Below, in pieces: positions 18,401-29,296 of a DNA stretch of 64,000 nucleotides; position 1 is the stretch's first letter; each line of letters begins with the position of its first letter. Both the position numbers and the translations under genes were made by a program. The DNA comes from Zingiber officinale (taxonomy: Eukaryota > Streptophyta > Magnoliopsida > Zingiberales > Zingiberaceae), in NCBI RefSeq assembly GCF_018446385.1, contig NC_055987.1:29022202-29086201 (forward strand). The letters run 5' to 3'. The notes under the pieces are model-generated. The model was not told where the DNA came from and searched no databases. It saw only the letters and a list, made by a program, of their open reading frames with translations.

Positions 18401-19768
18401 ATAAAGAAAACTCTATCATGGAATCTTGCAAGGGTAAGAAATCAAGGAAAACCTCAAGTCGGACTCCTCTGGTAGTTCAAGACAATGAAGAAGCATTTCC
18501 TTGCAACAAGGAGAATATGACGCCTGAAATTTCGGTCTCTCTAAAGTCAAAAGAACTGCTTCTTAATAATACTTGTGCAAGAATTGAAAAGGAGATCATG
18601 AAGAAAAGAGTTGAAAGGATTCCGTTGCAGTCTCTGCTGAATAATACTCCTTCAAAACCTAATGATGCTCTACATTCGATGAAGCCTTCCAAGGGTAATT
18701 CTGTTTCCATTGAAGATGACCTTGTCACAAAATGCCAACTGAATAATCGATCTATTGTAAGTTCCCTCTTTCGTTTTTTGCCTGCAACTTGATTTTATCA
18801 ATGGATCATTTTGTTAATGTCAATGAAAATTGAAGACACAGCCCATGGGTGGTGAAGTGCTCCATAAAACAGAGAGGAAAATCTGGCACCTTGTCGTCGA
18901 TGCAAATTGCTTCCTAGATGAAGAATCAACAAAGTCCTTACAACTTTTAGAGGGATTAAAAGGGACTCATCTCATCATTCCTCAAATTGGTAAGCAGCTG
19001 AATTCTTACCTAGTTCGACATCCTCAGAGTTGGCTGATGCTGTGTATTTTTTTTTTCTCAGTATTAAGGGAACTTGATTGCCTCAAGCGGCGTGAGAGTT
19101 TTTTCAGCAAACCAACAAAAATGGCATCCAAAGCACTGCAATGGATAGAAAAATGCATGGTGAACGTGAGCTGGTGGATTCATGTCCAGAGATCGTTTGA
19201 GACTCTGCCAGCAGCACCAACCCCTCCGATTTCACCTCGGTCACCATTGTTTACTGGCCCTAAATCATCTTTCTCCTCCTGCGGAAACTTGACAGAGATT
19301 GTTTCCCCGACTGCAGAAGACCACATCCTTGATTCCGCACTCTTTTTCAAGAACAGGAAAAGAGACGGACAATTTGTCATCCTATCCAACAGCATCACGC
19401 TAAAGATCAAAGCCATGGCAGAGGTACGAATTTCAAATTTATACTTTTCCCAACTGTGGCCGCGGAATGGTCAGAGCTGAGAAAAATCGTCTTCTTTTCA
19501 GGGGTTGCTAAGCGAATCACCCAAGGATTTCCGCGCGAGTCTCGTGAATCCATTTTCCAAGAGGTTCCTATGGGCGAACAGCAGCCCGAGAGGATCAACT
19601 TGGTCCTGCTCCACTGATACTGCCCTATTCAATAACCATCTCCCTCCAGAACCTTTAAGAAAAGTAGGCAAAGCACCTGCGGACGTGAAAGGGTTGAAGC
19701 TGATACTGCTTCACAATGCCCAGTTTGCCCAAACGAACTCTACCTTTCCATTCACAGGCAGTGAGTGA
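15500..19768 (+). CDS. PS1: FHA- and PINc-domain protein, PARALLEL SPINDLE 1 homologue
   Basis: Seven exons: 15500-15989, 16071-16258, 16335-16733, 16810-18756, 18836-18989, 19062-19423, 19502-19768. Phases close, giving 1268 codons. The ATG at 15614 (in frame, MDSKQTLG) may be the real start, giving 1230. The N-terminus holds an FHA domain: GRHPNCHIVL, then SISRIHL, then HGTW across intron 1. The C-terminus is a PINc domain: VVDANCFLDE, LRELDCLKR, DHILDSALFF and ILSNSITLKIKAMAEG. This FHA-plus-PINc order is that of Arabidopsis PS1, which orients meiosis II spindles and whose loss gives unreduced pollen. At the third PIN acidic position I see SNS, not Asp. The long Ser-rich middle carries tandem repeats. 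The exon 2 donor is GC. A GTGAGT at 19761 could allow another 3' end. Confidence 0.88.
16226..17060 (+). repeat. PS1: 475-bp tandem duplication of intron plus exon in PS1
   Basis: CCTGTCCTTGAAGGC starts both copies at 16226 and 16701, offset 475 bp. Both introns are 76 bp (16259-16334 and 16734-16809) and nearly identical. The following exon starts (GAGGATTGTGGAGAG) match too. Copy 1's donor is CAG|GCATTG, copy 2's is CAG|GTATTG. Exon 3 (399 bp) is phase 0 at both ends, so it can be included or skipped without a frameshift. Failure to use the GC donor reaches TGA at 16277-16279. Confidence 0.85.
17211..17822 (+). repeat. PS1: Four 153-bp (51-residue) in-frame repeats in PS1
   Basis: The position equivalent to CTTCCAT falls at 17211, 17364, 17517, 17670 and 17823, an exact 153-bp period with no indels. 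Each unit encodes SSFHS-xAPMVES, then SLMSTVVV-SS-ILNSS, then xSPxRKxxEVE. Copies differ by many substitutions, so the array is old, but length is strictly kept. Confidence 0.88.
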
Positions 19769-19970
19769 GGATTAAATTATGGAACATGGCACTGTAAAAC
19801 ATGTGCCTGAACTTGTGTTTTCATACACGATTTTGCAGATCACGTTGCAAGTAAGAAGTATTACAACCACAGCTTAGTTTGTGATATACTCTGGTTAAGA
19901 ATCAAAAATACGTTTGATTTGTTGTCACTGAAAGAAGATATATCATCGAACATATTTTTTGATAAAAAGT

Positions 19971-21101
19971 TTAGAGAAGGTTTAAGGCAGCTACAACTTC
20001 TCCCATGGCGGGCCTGTTCCTGGAATGCTCTTCGGTGCAGTGGAAGGCCACTTCCAAGTATGCCCTCACCTCGCTCTCCACTACCCCTTCGCTCCCCATC
20101 TCGCGGTCTAGAATCTCCGGGATCCGCCCCTGCTCTACCATCCGGCGCACCCAGTTTACCAGCAGCATCTCTTTCCCTCTGGCGCCCCCCTCCTGTCGCA
20201 CACCCAGGTTCGGCCGTCGCCCCGTCGCCACCTCCAGCATCAGTATCCCGAAGCTGTACACGTCCCCCTTCACCGTGGCCGCCGTCGCCCCTTCCCAGTA
20301 CTCCGGCGCCATGTACCCCACCGTCCCCGCTACCTGGGTCGACACGTGCGTGCGGGGCGCCTCCACCAGCCGCGCCAGTCCGAAGTCGGTGATGCGCGCC
20401 CCAAACCCCTCGTCCAGCAGCACGTTGCTGGCCTTGATGTCGCGGTGGATCACCGCCGGGCGGCAGCCCTCGTGGAGAAAGGCCAGCCCCGCTGCCACTC
20501 CGCGCACGATGCCCAGCCGCGTCGGCCAAGGAAGCCGCCGGGGATGACCCTCGGCGTCCGTCTCGTGCAGCCACTCGTCCAGGCTGCCGTGCTCGACGTA
20601 CTCGTAGATCAGCAGGCGGTCGCGGCCCGCGACGCAAAACCCTAGCATGCGCACCAGGTTCGGGTGGCGGATCGGCCCTAGGGTGTCCATCTCCGCCTTG
20701 AACTCGCGCACGCCGTGCGCGGCGTCCGCGGAGAGCCGCTTCACCGCGACCGTGGCGCCCGACGAGAGCCGCGCCTTGTAGACGAACCCGAAGCTGCCGT
20801 CGCCGATGATGCCGTCCGCCGCGAAGTTCCTGGTGGCCGCGGCCAACTCCGACATGGAGATCTGGTCCAGGGACGGGTCGTACAAGGTGCTGCTCTCCCC
20901 ATCGGCGTAGGAAATGGACAAGGCGCCGGGACGGCCAAACGAGCGGAGGACCGGCGAGTCCTCGACGGCGGATTCGATTAAGGGACCGGAACGGCGGGAC
21001 TCAAAGCGGCGACTGCAGAGGAGGAGGATGACGACGAAAAGGAGGGAGACGAAGATGAAACTAGCTACAGTGGCGATCAGCACTTGGAGAGGCGACACCA
21101 T
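19971..21101 (-). CDS. Receptor-like Ser/Thr kinase without an ectodomain
   Basis: A single exon of 376 residues. Residues 6-30 form a hydrophobic membrane segment (VLIATVASFIFVSLLFVVILLL), preceded by only five residues, so there is no extracellular domain. A short juxtamembrane stretch follows. The kinase has a glycine loop IGDGSFGFVYKA, lysine in VAVKRL, helix-C Glu in EFKAEM, catalytic HRDIKASN (RD kinase), DFGLAR, the activation segment THVSTQVAGTVGYMAPEYW and a late RNRPAMGEVVAAL. The sequence is of the plant LRR-receptor-kinase type (BRI1/EMS1-like subfamilies), with the ectodomain absent. Likely a plasma-membrane or anchored cytoplasmic signalling kinase. GC-rich throughout. Its 3' end faces the PS1 3' end with 202 bp between. 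Confidence 0.85.
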   Translation of the reverse strand: MVSPLQVLIATVASFIFVSLLFVVILLLCSRRFESRRSGPLIESAVEDSPVLRSFGRPGALSISYADGESSTLYDPSLDQISMSELAAATRNFAADGIIGDGSFGFVYKARLSSGATVAVKRLSADAAHGVREFKAEMDTLGPIRHPNLVRMLGFCVAGRDRLLIYEYVEHGSLDEWLHETDAEGHPRRLPWPTRLGIVRGVAAGLAFLHEGCRPAVIHRDIKASNVLLDEGFGARITDFGLARLVEAPRTHVSTQVAGTVGYMAPEYWEGATAATVKGDVYSFGILMLEVATGRRPNLGVRQEGGARGKEMLLVNWVRRMVEQGRIPEILDREMGSEGVVESEVRAYLEVAFHCTEEHSRNRPAMGEVVAALNLL

Positions 21102-21403
21102 GGCCGCAGTGGACTCGAATTGGGGTCAAGACGAGGGTTTGAATGATGGGCCTCGATTGCTTGAAAGAAACGTTAAGAGGGAGGACAAGGAAGGCGACGG
21201 GAGCCTCATTTTGCGAGCAAGCCGACTCCGCGCCCCGCGTTTTGTTAGGGTATGCTCGCTTTCTGTTTGTGAAAAGTATTCGGTCTTCTCTCGAAGTCAA
21301 TTGCTTTGTGTTGTTTCGCTCTTCTGCTTTCACGCCGGATCGATCACTTTGCAAATACAATTAATTATGATCTAACTACATTGTCCTTAAGGGGAAAAAA
21401 AGC
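21102..21403. other. Upstream region of the kinase gene
   Basis: About 300 bp, GC-rich near the ATG and AT-richer outward. Open frames here are short and overlap on both strands, so I call none of them genes. No clear TATA box is visible. Confidence 0.35.
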
Positions 21404-21743
21404 AGTGTTGAGAAAACCGGATTGGTCGGTCCGACCGGTGGAACCGTGAACCGATACTTGATCCGGTCTGATCAATCATCAAAACCGAAAAAATAAAAAA
21501 AACAGTCAAAAATCTCTCAAATCCGGTCAAAACTGTTCAAAATCTATCAAAATCACCAGTCCAACTAGGATTGAAGCATGAATTTTAATTATTAAAATAT
21601 GATTTATATATATATAATATGATTTTTTAATTATTGAAGTATGATATATATATATATATGGTTGAATCATCGGTCTGACTGGTTGAACCTCAACAATTTC
21701 AAGCTGAACACCTCACCGGTTCGAACCCAGTTTTCAAAACATT
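21404..21743. mobile_element. Probable non-autonomous element (ACCGG-rich MITE-like)
   Basis: Opens AGTGTTGAGAAAACCGG and closes with GGTTCGAACCCAGTTTTCAAAACA, whose reverse complement (TGTTTTGAAAACTGGG) is an imperfect inverted partner. The inside repeats CGGTCCGACCGGT-like and GGTTGAACC words. I could not fix a target duplication. Confidence 0.4.
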
Positions 21744-22094
21744 GAAAAAAAGATATACCACTTTCAAAAAAATATCTTTGTGCGGCCTAATAAATCATTC
21801 ACATTCAGGTAAGATAAACTTGTTAGAACATTGAAAGGTTGACAGTTGACAAGCCCAACTTGTTTGAATTTCCCTATCCTGTAGATGCTGATGTAGAAAC
21901 ACTATTCCTGAAGCAGATTAATGTCAACTTCGGCAATTTAATTTCGACCATTTGCTATTAACATTAAAACCACAGCTTGATTTTCTGCAGTAGATTCTAT
22001 CGAACTGTTTGAGAAACTCTCGTCATAACCCCACAGAAGTGTAAGCGACTTTTCACCCTGCAGTCAATTAGATTTTTCATTCCACTGTCAAAAC

Positions 22095-22098
<4 letters not shown>
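21744..22098. other. Intergenic, nothing recognised
   Basis: About 350 bp of moderately AT-rich sequence with no coding or repeat signal that I can support. Confidence 0.4.

Positions 22099-22150
<52 letters not shown>
22099..22150. repeat. (TA)n microsatellite at the left edge of element E
   Basis: About 25 TA dinucleotides directly abut the LTR end TGATCCTGTCC at 22151. A second (AT)n tract abuts the broken right end of the same element at 32501. Confidence 0.85.
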
Positions 22151-22154
<4 letters not shown>

Positions 22155-22972
22155 CCTGTCCAAACACTGAGTCAACGGACACTGGAGACGTGACGCTCTC
22201 TGCTGTCTCCAACTGATGATGTGGATCTCCGGTGAACCTGCAAAGAAGCCGAGCCGGGAAAGGATTTCCATCAACGACCCTCCGACGCTCAAGTCAGGCA
22301 ACGAAGGAGAAAGAAGACAGAGTAACTGTGGCTACAGTGATGAGAATATTACATATCTCCCTCGAAATTTGGGATCCTTATATAGGACCCCGGGGAGGCA
22401 CGGGCACGCTTCTCGATGCGTGCACGCTTCCCCAAACATACCTCCAAATGAGTGTGTCAGAAAAGCATGTCTGACGTCATTCCGCAATCGTCCGAGCATA
22501 TCTCTGACGTGACAGTGGAAACTTCCACCGTACTATACTCTGTCCGGTCCTTCCGCCGACCATGTTGTTTGTCGGCGGCAGGCGTCTCGAGGATGATGTT
22601 ACCAACTGTCCCTTTCGTCTTTTTGCATCTCTTGTCGGTTCTAGGGCCAAGCGGTCCGGCCGCTTGGCGCTCCCAGCACTCGAGTACGTGTATGTATTGG
22701 ACCGAGCGGGAAGATCCTCGGTCCTGTGCTCGGATGGGATAGCACCTCAATGATCTATACTTCGACCGAGCGGTATGTCCGCTCGGCCCATATGCTCCTT
22801 TACTTCCGACCTGTGGTCAAGCTATGTTCCGATCGGCCTGGAGGACACCCTGCCGTCCGGTTAGATGTTCTGTCCGCTCGGTAAGACCTTGGGGCCGCCC
22901 CTATTGACCTTTGACCTCCACGTGTCGTTGACCACCGCCGACGTGGGGCCCCGTCCTTACCACCGGATCACA
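22151..22972 (-). repeat. 3' LTR of element E
   Basis: 822 bp, plus strand TGATCCTGTCC...GGATCACA, flanked inside by the PPT (22973-22987, minus-strand CTTGAGGGGAAGACA). The TATA motif CCTATATAAGGA (minus) lies at about 22376-22387. U3 words CCGAGCGG/CCGCTCGG occur at about 22703, 22765, 22781 and 22876. Bases 22151-22652 match 32004-32500. Confidence 0.8.
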
Positions 22973-23716
22973 TGTCTTCCCCTCAAGTCTAGTCGAAGGA
23001 GGCGCTAAGTTTGACTGACTGGACTGTGCTTCTTGGTGGCGTGTTTGCCACTCATCCACCGAGATTAGTGTCCGACCGTCCGGGGACTATGCAAGTAGGC
23101 AACGCCGCTCGGCGTGTTCCCGGTTGGTACTTGGAAAGTTTCGTTTGCCTGCCGTTGTCCCGCCGCTCCGGCAGTGGTCACGCTGATTATCCCTAGAAAA
23201 CTCCTCGACATTTGTGTAAATCACCGTCATTAATGCTTAGCACGCGGCCATGCTCGCATGATGGTGCCCATTAAATGCGACCCGTGAGCGAGCACCACGT
23301 GGTCGTGCATCCGTCACCGTTCACTCGAGTCGTCAGGTCTGATGTGACCTTTGGCTTTTTTGAATTCGACGGTCAGATCCCCTCCTTGGATCCCGTAACC
23401 TGGATCGGACGGCTCCGGTTGATCGAGCCCAATGTTTGCATATCTCCTCTTCGGCCGCTTCGCGATATCGCGTGCGCATCCGAAGGCTTCTGCTTCCTCT
23501 CGTTCAGCGTTCCGGCGAACTCGTTGCTTTGCTTTCTGGTGATCCACCACCGCCTCCTTCGGTCCTATCTTTCGTAAGGCCCTTTCGCCCTTTTCCTTTC
23601 AGTTCCTTTGTGCTTTTCTTCGCACTTCTCGTTGTTTTCGTGCTCCTTTGGACACTGTTCCGACCATTCTGCTCGTCAAACTTAGACTTCCTCTGTGTCG
23701 TTCCTTGTCTTGATAA

Positions 23717-25963
23717 TGGCCAGTTCTTCTCGTCCATCCGACCTCGCCCCCGGCCTCTGATATACCACTACTGAGAGCCGGTTCGATGAGAGGGATGCGC
23801 TGAACTTCACCCTAACCTTTGAACTTCCATCTGACCATGAATTGATATTAGCCACACTCTCCGATCGGCCACACGACCCTCCGACCGGCACTGTTTATTT
23901 TTTTCGAGATCAGTTCGTGGTCGGTCTGCGCTTTCTTATTCATCCGTTCATCCTTGAGGTGTGCAACTATTTCCGCCACCCGCTCGGCCAACTCGTCCCT
24001 AACTCCTTTAGGTTGCTATGCGGGGTGATTGCCCTCTTTAAGCTGCACGACATCCCCTTAGTCTCTAAGACTTTCCACTACTTCTACTATCCCAAACAGT
24101 CCGAGTGGGGTACTTTTCTCTTCCAATCGCGGATCTGTCTCGTTTTCTTCGACAAGATGCCGATCTCGAATAAACATTGGAAAGAAAATTATTTCTATCT
24201 TCGTTTTCCCGAGCGGTCGTCCTTCCGCACTAAATGGCAGACCACTGTGCCGAGCCCGCCGGACCTCGGTAAATATAAGAGCCAGCCAGATTACCTTCAT
24301 GCAGCCAATCTGCTGGCTGGGCAAAGATTTAACATCAACAAGCTGCTCCACGAGGGGGTGCTATTTATATTTGGACTGAGCCCGATCAGAACGAAGCTTC
24401 CGAGCAACATGGATAAGCATTTTCCTTGACCCCCTTCCTTTTGATCTAACTGATTTATTCTTCTTTTATGCAGCCGATATCATGTGGCGCGCCAAGGTTG
24501 CTGATCGGATGAAGCTGAAAGTTGCCCAAGTGGAGGCGACAACTGCGAAGGAGATGGCCGATCTAGGCATCGAACCGGTCGGCTCACACTGGGGTGAAAG
24601 CGAAGAAGCTTCTCCTGCAGTTGGAGAGTCGGTCATTCAGATCCCTGCAACTGCACCGGTCGGTGATGCTATCTCGTCCGCTGGACAACCAGCATCGGAA
24701 GAAGCGGGGCACTCGACCGAGGACTCCCCATTGATAATACGCAAACGACGCCGGACGGATCTCCACACCCAGTCAGCTACATCTGTGGAGCCAGTGACTG
24801 AGCCGACCGGCGCCCCTTCTGTAGCAATCGCCCCGGCCCCTGCTCCAGTCGAGGCCATTTCTTCGGATCGAACTCCTTCCCAGCTTGATCTGCCGGTGGC
24901 TTCCCTTGGAGCGCCGCCCGTCAGTTCCTAGCCACTAGCACCCCTTTGGCTTAGGCGTTCTAGTATAATATCCGCCCCGCTTGGCGAGTCATCCGGGCGC
25001 GCAACCTCAGCTCAATCTAATCCGAGCGGTCGTCGAGTGGTTAAGGCCGTCCTCCACCTCCCAACAGAACAATTTCTCCTGGCGGCTGATCGGCCAGTCG
25101 CCCCCGAGCATCATATTACTATCCGCGGACCGCTCGCCAAGATATGGGACGATGCGAGGGCCCGCGTCGCCTTGATGACTCCCGGTCAACTCGGCGACAA
25201 CCACTTGCAGCAAGCTACCGGGGTATGCTTCTTAACACACTACATGACTATTTGACTTGGTTCGTGATATTATTTCCTCTGTGCGCAGAATTGGGTAGAG
25301 AACATCGCAGTCAGCAACCGCCTGGCTGCACTGGAGGAAGAATTGAAAAAGCTTCAACTTTCTGGGGGGACGCCAACTCAGGGGCCCTCATATGCCACGC
25401 TTCGAGCCGAGCTGAACAAATCGGAGAAATTACTGGCGGCCGAGCGGCACAAGTCCTCTGGCTTGGAGACCAGGGTAGCTGGACTTGAAGCCCAGGTCAA
25501 GTCTCACGACCAGGAGATGAAGCTGGCGACCAATAGAAAAAATAAGGTCGTCTCCGATTTAGAGGCAAAGAGTGTGCAGGCCCGAGCGCTGAAGCAGCGC
25601 GTCAAGGAGTTGCCCGATCTGCTATCTACTGAGCAGGAGGGCCGATCGGCCGCCAAAGCTAAACTTCAAGGAGACAAGAAAGATCTCCAAGACGCTCTTG
25701 ACGCTTCCCGAGCTGCGCTAAAGGAATATCAAGACGGTGAATCAGGCCGTTTTGAGGTGATGAAACAAAATTATCTCCGCTCGGACAAATTTGGCGAGAA
25801 GTTTAGCGATCGACTAGTTCTAGCATTTGAAGAAGCTATCCGGGTGACAACGGTTTATCTGAAGGCTAAGGGCCAACTTCCGGAGACGGCCTCCATCCCT
25901 CCTAAAGACTTTGTCGGTCTGCTAGAAACCATCCTCGAGCCCATGTTTAAAGCCTTGGAGTGA
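23717..25963 (+). pseudogene. Antisense gene of element E (putative gypsy-type transposon ORF)
   Basis: Runs opposite to pol, between pol and the 3' LTR, as in Grande/Retand relatives. An ATG at 23717 (MASSSRPSD) is followed by an early stop near 23758. The open part 23842-24429 has FHYFYYPKQSEWGTFLFQ, FDKMPISNKHWKENYFYL and LLHEGVLFIFGLSP, matching the family named 'putative gypsy type transposon' (PF04195). A likely intron (acceptor TTTTATGCAG near 24474) leads to 24482-24931, acidic and Pro/Thr-rich. Another (acceptor GTGCGCAG at 25288) leads to 25289-25963, a long coiled coil ending EPMFKALE. Function is unknown even in intact relatives. Confidence 0.6.
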
Positions 25964-26169
25964 GGAGCGTTTTCAGCTTATCTTTGTTTTTATGTTTTGA
26001 ACTGTATCTGTATGTTCGCCGTTCTGCGAGTCACAATTATCCGCTTTAATCTGACTTTCAAACTACTTGACTGTGTTATTTTTGTACGCTGCGTTAATAT
26101 AAAATTTCGTCTCTGCTAATGTTACTTCTCCGCACGCATTTCTCTTGAGTGGTATTCAGTAGTCTTTGG
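25964..26169. other. 3' flank of the antisense gene
   Basis: T-rich sequence with AATATAAAATT near 26095, plausible as a 3' untranslated region of the antisense transcript. No other signal. Confidence 0.35.
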
Positions 26170-26693
26170 GCTGGGGGATTAATAGTCACCGGTCCGACTC
26201 AGGGATTTAACGTCGCCGCTCGACGGTCTTCAAGCCTGGGGGTTTATAGTCGCCGGTCCGACTCTAGAGTTTAACGTCGCCGCTTGACGGTCTTCAAGCG
26301 GGTGGGGGGAGTTTATAGTCGCCGGTCCGACTCTAAAGTTTAATGTCGCCGCTCGACGGTCTTCAAGCCGAGGGGTTTATAATCGCCGGTCCAACTCTAG
26401 AGTTTAACGTTGCCGCTCGACGGTCTTCAAGCCGGGGGGTTTATAGTCGCCGGTCCGACTCTAGAGTTTAACGTCGCCGCTCGACGGTCTTCAAGCCGGG
26501 GGGTTTATAGTCGCCGGTCCGACTCTAGAGTTTAACGTCGCCGCTCGACGGTCTTCAAGCCGAGGGGTTTATAGTCGCCGGTTTGACTCTAGAGTTTAAC
26601 GTCGCCGCTCGACGGTCTTCAAGCCGGGGGGATTTATAGTCGTCGGTCCGACTCTAGAGTTTAACATCGCCGCTCGACGGTCTTCTAAGCGCT
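26170..26693 (+). repeat. 62-bp minisatellite in element E
   Basis: Eight head-to-tail copies of a unit containing TTTATAGTCGCCGGTCCGAC, TCTAGAGTTTAACGTCGCCG and CTCGACGGTCTTCAAGCCGG. Outer copies diverge and inner copies (26440-26560) are almost identical. It lies between the convergent ends of pol and the antisense gene. Confidence 0.9.
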
Positions 26694-26902
26694 TTGCCAT
26701 TCGGTGCCAAATGCTCCAATCCTTTGTCTTTTTTAATTTTTACTCCTGCAGCCAAAGGATACAGACAAACGGAGCATACATGAAATAAATTACACTGCCG
26801 CACCTTTTACCCCGCTCGATACGGTTGGAGGTGGTTTGCGTTCCATGGTCATTCTAACCGTCGTCCACCCTCATCTTCCAAGTAGTATGCACCCGATCGA
26901 AG

Positions 26903-27964
26903 CTATTCGACGACTCTGAAGGGCCCCACCCAGGGAGCTTCCATCTTGCTCACATCACCAACCGGCTTCACCTTCTTCCATACCAGGTCACCGACCTGGA
27001 ATGCTCTGGGAATTACACGCCTGTTGTAATTCTGCTTTATTCTTTGCCTGTATGCCATCAGCCGGACGACAGCTTTAGCTCGCGCCTCGTCCACTAGGTC
27101 CAGCTCCAGCTGTCTCCACTCGACATTGTCCCCATCGTAGTTCTGGATCCGATCGGACTCGACTCCGACTTCGACTGGGACGACCGCCTCGCCCCCGTAC
27201 ACCAAATGGAACGGTGTCACCCCCGTTCCCTCCTTTGGGGTTGTGCGAATGACCCATAGCACGCCGGGCAACTCGTCCACCCAGCTTCCTCCCACGTGAT
27301 CGAGCCGAACCCGAAGCATTCGTAGGATCTCCCAATTGGCTACCTCGACTTGACTGTTGCTCTGAGGATACGCCACGAAAGTGAAGTGTTGTTCGATGTC
27401 GTATCCCTTGCACCATTCTCCGAGCTGCTGACCAACGAACTGTCGCCCGTTATTCGAAATGAGCCGACGAGGAATGCCAAACTGACAAATTATATGTTGC
27501 CAGATGAACTTCTTGACCATCTGCTCGGTTATTTTGGCTATTGGTTCGGCTTCGACCCACTTGGAGAAATAGCTGACCGCCACTAATAAAAACCTCCGCT
27601 GCCCGGTCGCCATAGGGAAATGTCCCACTATATCCATACCACACTGGTCGAACGGGCAGGACACAGTAGACGCCTTCATCCTCTCCGTTGGCCTATGGGA
27701 GAAGCTGTGGAACTTCTGACAAGAAAGGCATGTGGCGACGGTCCGAGCGGAGTCTTCCTGTAGAGTTGGCCAGAAGTATCCGGCCAGCAGGATCTTCCTA
27801 GCCAACGATCGCCCGCCCGGATGACCTCCGCAAGATCCTTGATGTACTTTCTGGAGAATATATTCTACATCTTCTGAGCTGACACACTTCAGCAGCGGGC
27901 GGGAGAACGCCTTTTTGTAAAGCTGGTCCCCAATGAGTGTGAACCAGCCGGCTCTTCTCCTCAA
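26903..27964 (-). pseudogene. Integrase of gypsy element E
   Basis: A 353-residue frame. The HHCC zinc domain (HQGSCGGHPGG, CLSCQKFH) is followed by the core with FDQCGMDIVGHFP (first Asp), LISNNGRQFVG and QVEVANWEILRML (Glu). The usual SDNG-type motif reads SNNG, so the second catalytic Asp appears to be Asn. A C-terminal part with YNRRVIPRAFQVGDLVWKKV and WVGPFRVVE follows. The frame is open, but the altered active site argues against function. Confidence 0.8.
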
Positions 27965-28153
27965 TAGTTGGGCTTCCTCCCGATCGGACGACGTGGCTTC
28001 CGAACGTAAAAATTCTATTATGGTTGTTCTTCAATCACTCGGGAATGTGAGGCCTTCCATCCGGTCGATGTGCGCCACCAAGGAAACCTGCTCAATTGGC
28101 TGTTGGATGACGATCGACGATATTGAGCTAGCGAGCTTGGCTAATTCGTCTAC

Positions 28154-28489
28154 TTACTGGTTCTCGGCTCGGGGGATCTTCTGTATGACAACCTCGATGA
28201 AGTTAGTTCTGAGCTTCTCATAGGCCTCCGAGTAGACCCGGAGCCTTGCGTTGTTTATCTCGAAGGACCCCGAGAATTGCTGAGCGGCCAATTGGGAGTC
28301 AGAATATAGTATCACCCGGCTGGCTCCCACATGTCGTGTGGCTTGTAGGCCGGCTATGAGGGCCTCATATTCTGCCTCATTATTTGTTGCCCAGTAATTC
28401 AGACGGATGGATAGATGCATCCGCTCTTCTTGAGGAGAAAGCAGCAAAATACCGATTCCACTACTGAGCCGAGTGGATGACCCGTCCAC
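28154..28489 (-). pseudogene. Second (archaeal-type) RNase H of element E
   Basis: Motifs MDGSSTRLSSGIGILL (first Asp), NNEAEYEALIAGL (Glu) and YSDSQLAAQQ (Asp) match the extra RNase H domain of Tat-lineage elements. A stop codon at about 28154 falls just before VDELAKLA, so the final part is cut off from the frame. It continues the pol reading of the adjacent segment after a stop. Confidence 0.7.
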
Positions 28490-28498
28490 AAATACTTT

Positions 28499-29296
28499 TC
28501 ACGAAGCTTCGGGCTCAGGATTGTGTACGTCAGTTACAAAATCTGCCAAGGACTGCGCCTTAATCGCTGAGCGAGCTTGATACTGGATGTCAAATTCACT
28601 TAGTTCCGTCGTCCATTTGATGAGCCGCCCGGACGCCTCTGGATTCAGGAGCACTCTTCCCAACGGGCTATTTGTCATAACGATGATCGTATGTGCCAAG
28701 AAATAAGGGCGGAGTCTCCGAGAGGCGAGGACTAAAGCGAACGCAAGCTTCTTGAGGCCAGTGTAGCAAGACTCGACATCTTTTAAAATGTGGCTCAGGA
28801 AATACACGAGCTGCTCTTCTTCGCTTCCTTTCACCAACGCCGAGCCGACAGCATGCTCGGTGGAGGACAGGTATATACGGAGTGGTTCGCCTACGTTCGG
28901 CTTAGCCAGCACAGGTAAAGAATTCAGGTACATCTTCAGCTCCTCGAATGCCTGATTGCACTCCTCGTCCCATTGGAACTTTGTGGCTCGGCACAAGATC
29001 TTAAAAATTGGCAAGCTTCGGTCGGCTATCTTAGAGATGAATCTCGACAATGCCGTTATCCCGCCGGTGAGGCGTTGCACTTCCCTCAGATTCCTGGGAG
29101 GCGACATGTCTTGCAGTGCTTTCACCTTGCTAGGGTTCGCCTCTATGCCCCGCTCGGTCACGATGTATCCCAAGAAGCGCCCGCCTTTTGCTCCGAATAA
29201 ACATTTTTGGGGTTCAGCTTGACTCCATACCTCCTCAGTGTTCGGAAGGTTTCCTCTATGTCTGTACAAAGATCGTTTAATTAGTATATCATCCAC
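28499..29296 (-). pseudogene. Reverse transcriptase C-terminus and RNase H of element E
   Basis: Starts at the catalytic box, which reads AVDDILIK where YVDD is expected. RT thumb motifs FLGYIVTERGIEANPSKV and VQRLTGGITALSRFI follow, then RNase H text (LRIYLSSTEHAVGSALVKG, YFLSHIL, WTTELSEFDIQY). The loss of Tyr and the stops between 29297 and 29389 mark decay. Confidence 0.75.

Noticed and set aside
19919-20392. Extension of PS1 through a GTGAGT donor at 19761 into a long plus-strand frame
   Set aside because: Most of that frame is the antisense shadow of the kinase. The stop at 19766-19768 follows a good PINc end.
19861-20981. Long open frames on the plus strand and other minus frames over the kinase gene
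   Set aside because: GC-rich codon bias keeps shadow frames open. Only the 19971-21101 minus frame has kinase motifs.
22099-22301. IYIYIY-type frames over (TA)n tracts
   Set aside because: Microsatellite translation artefact.
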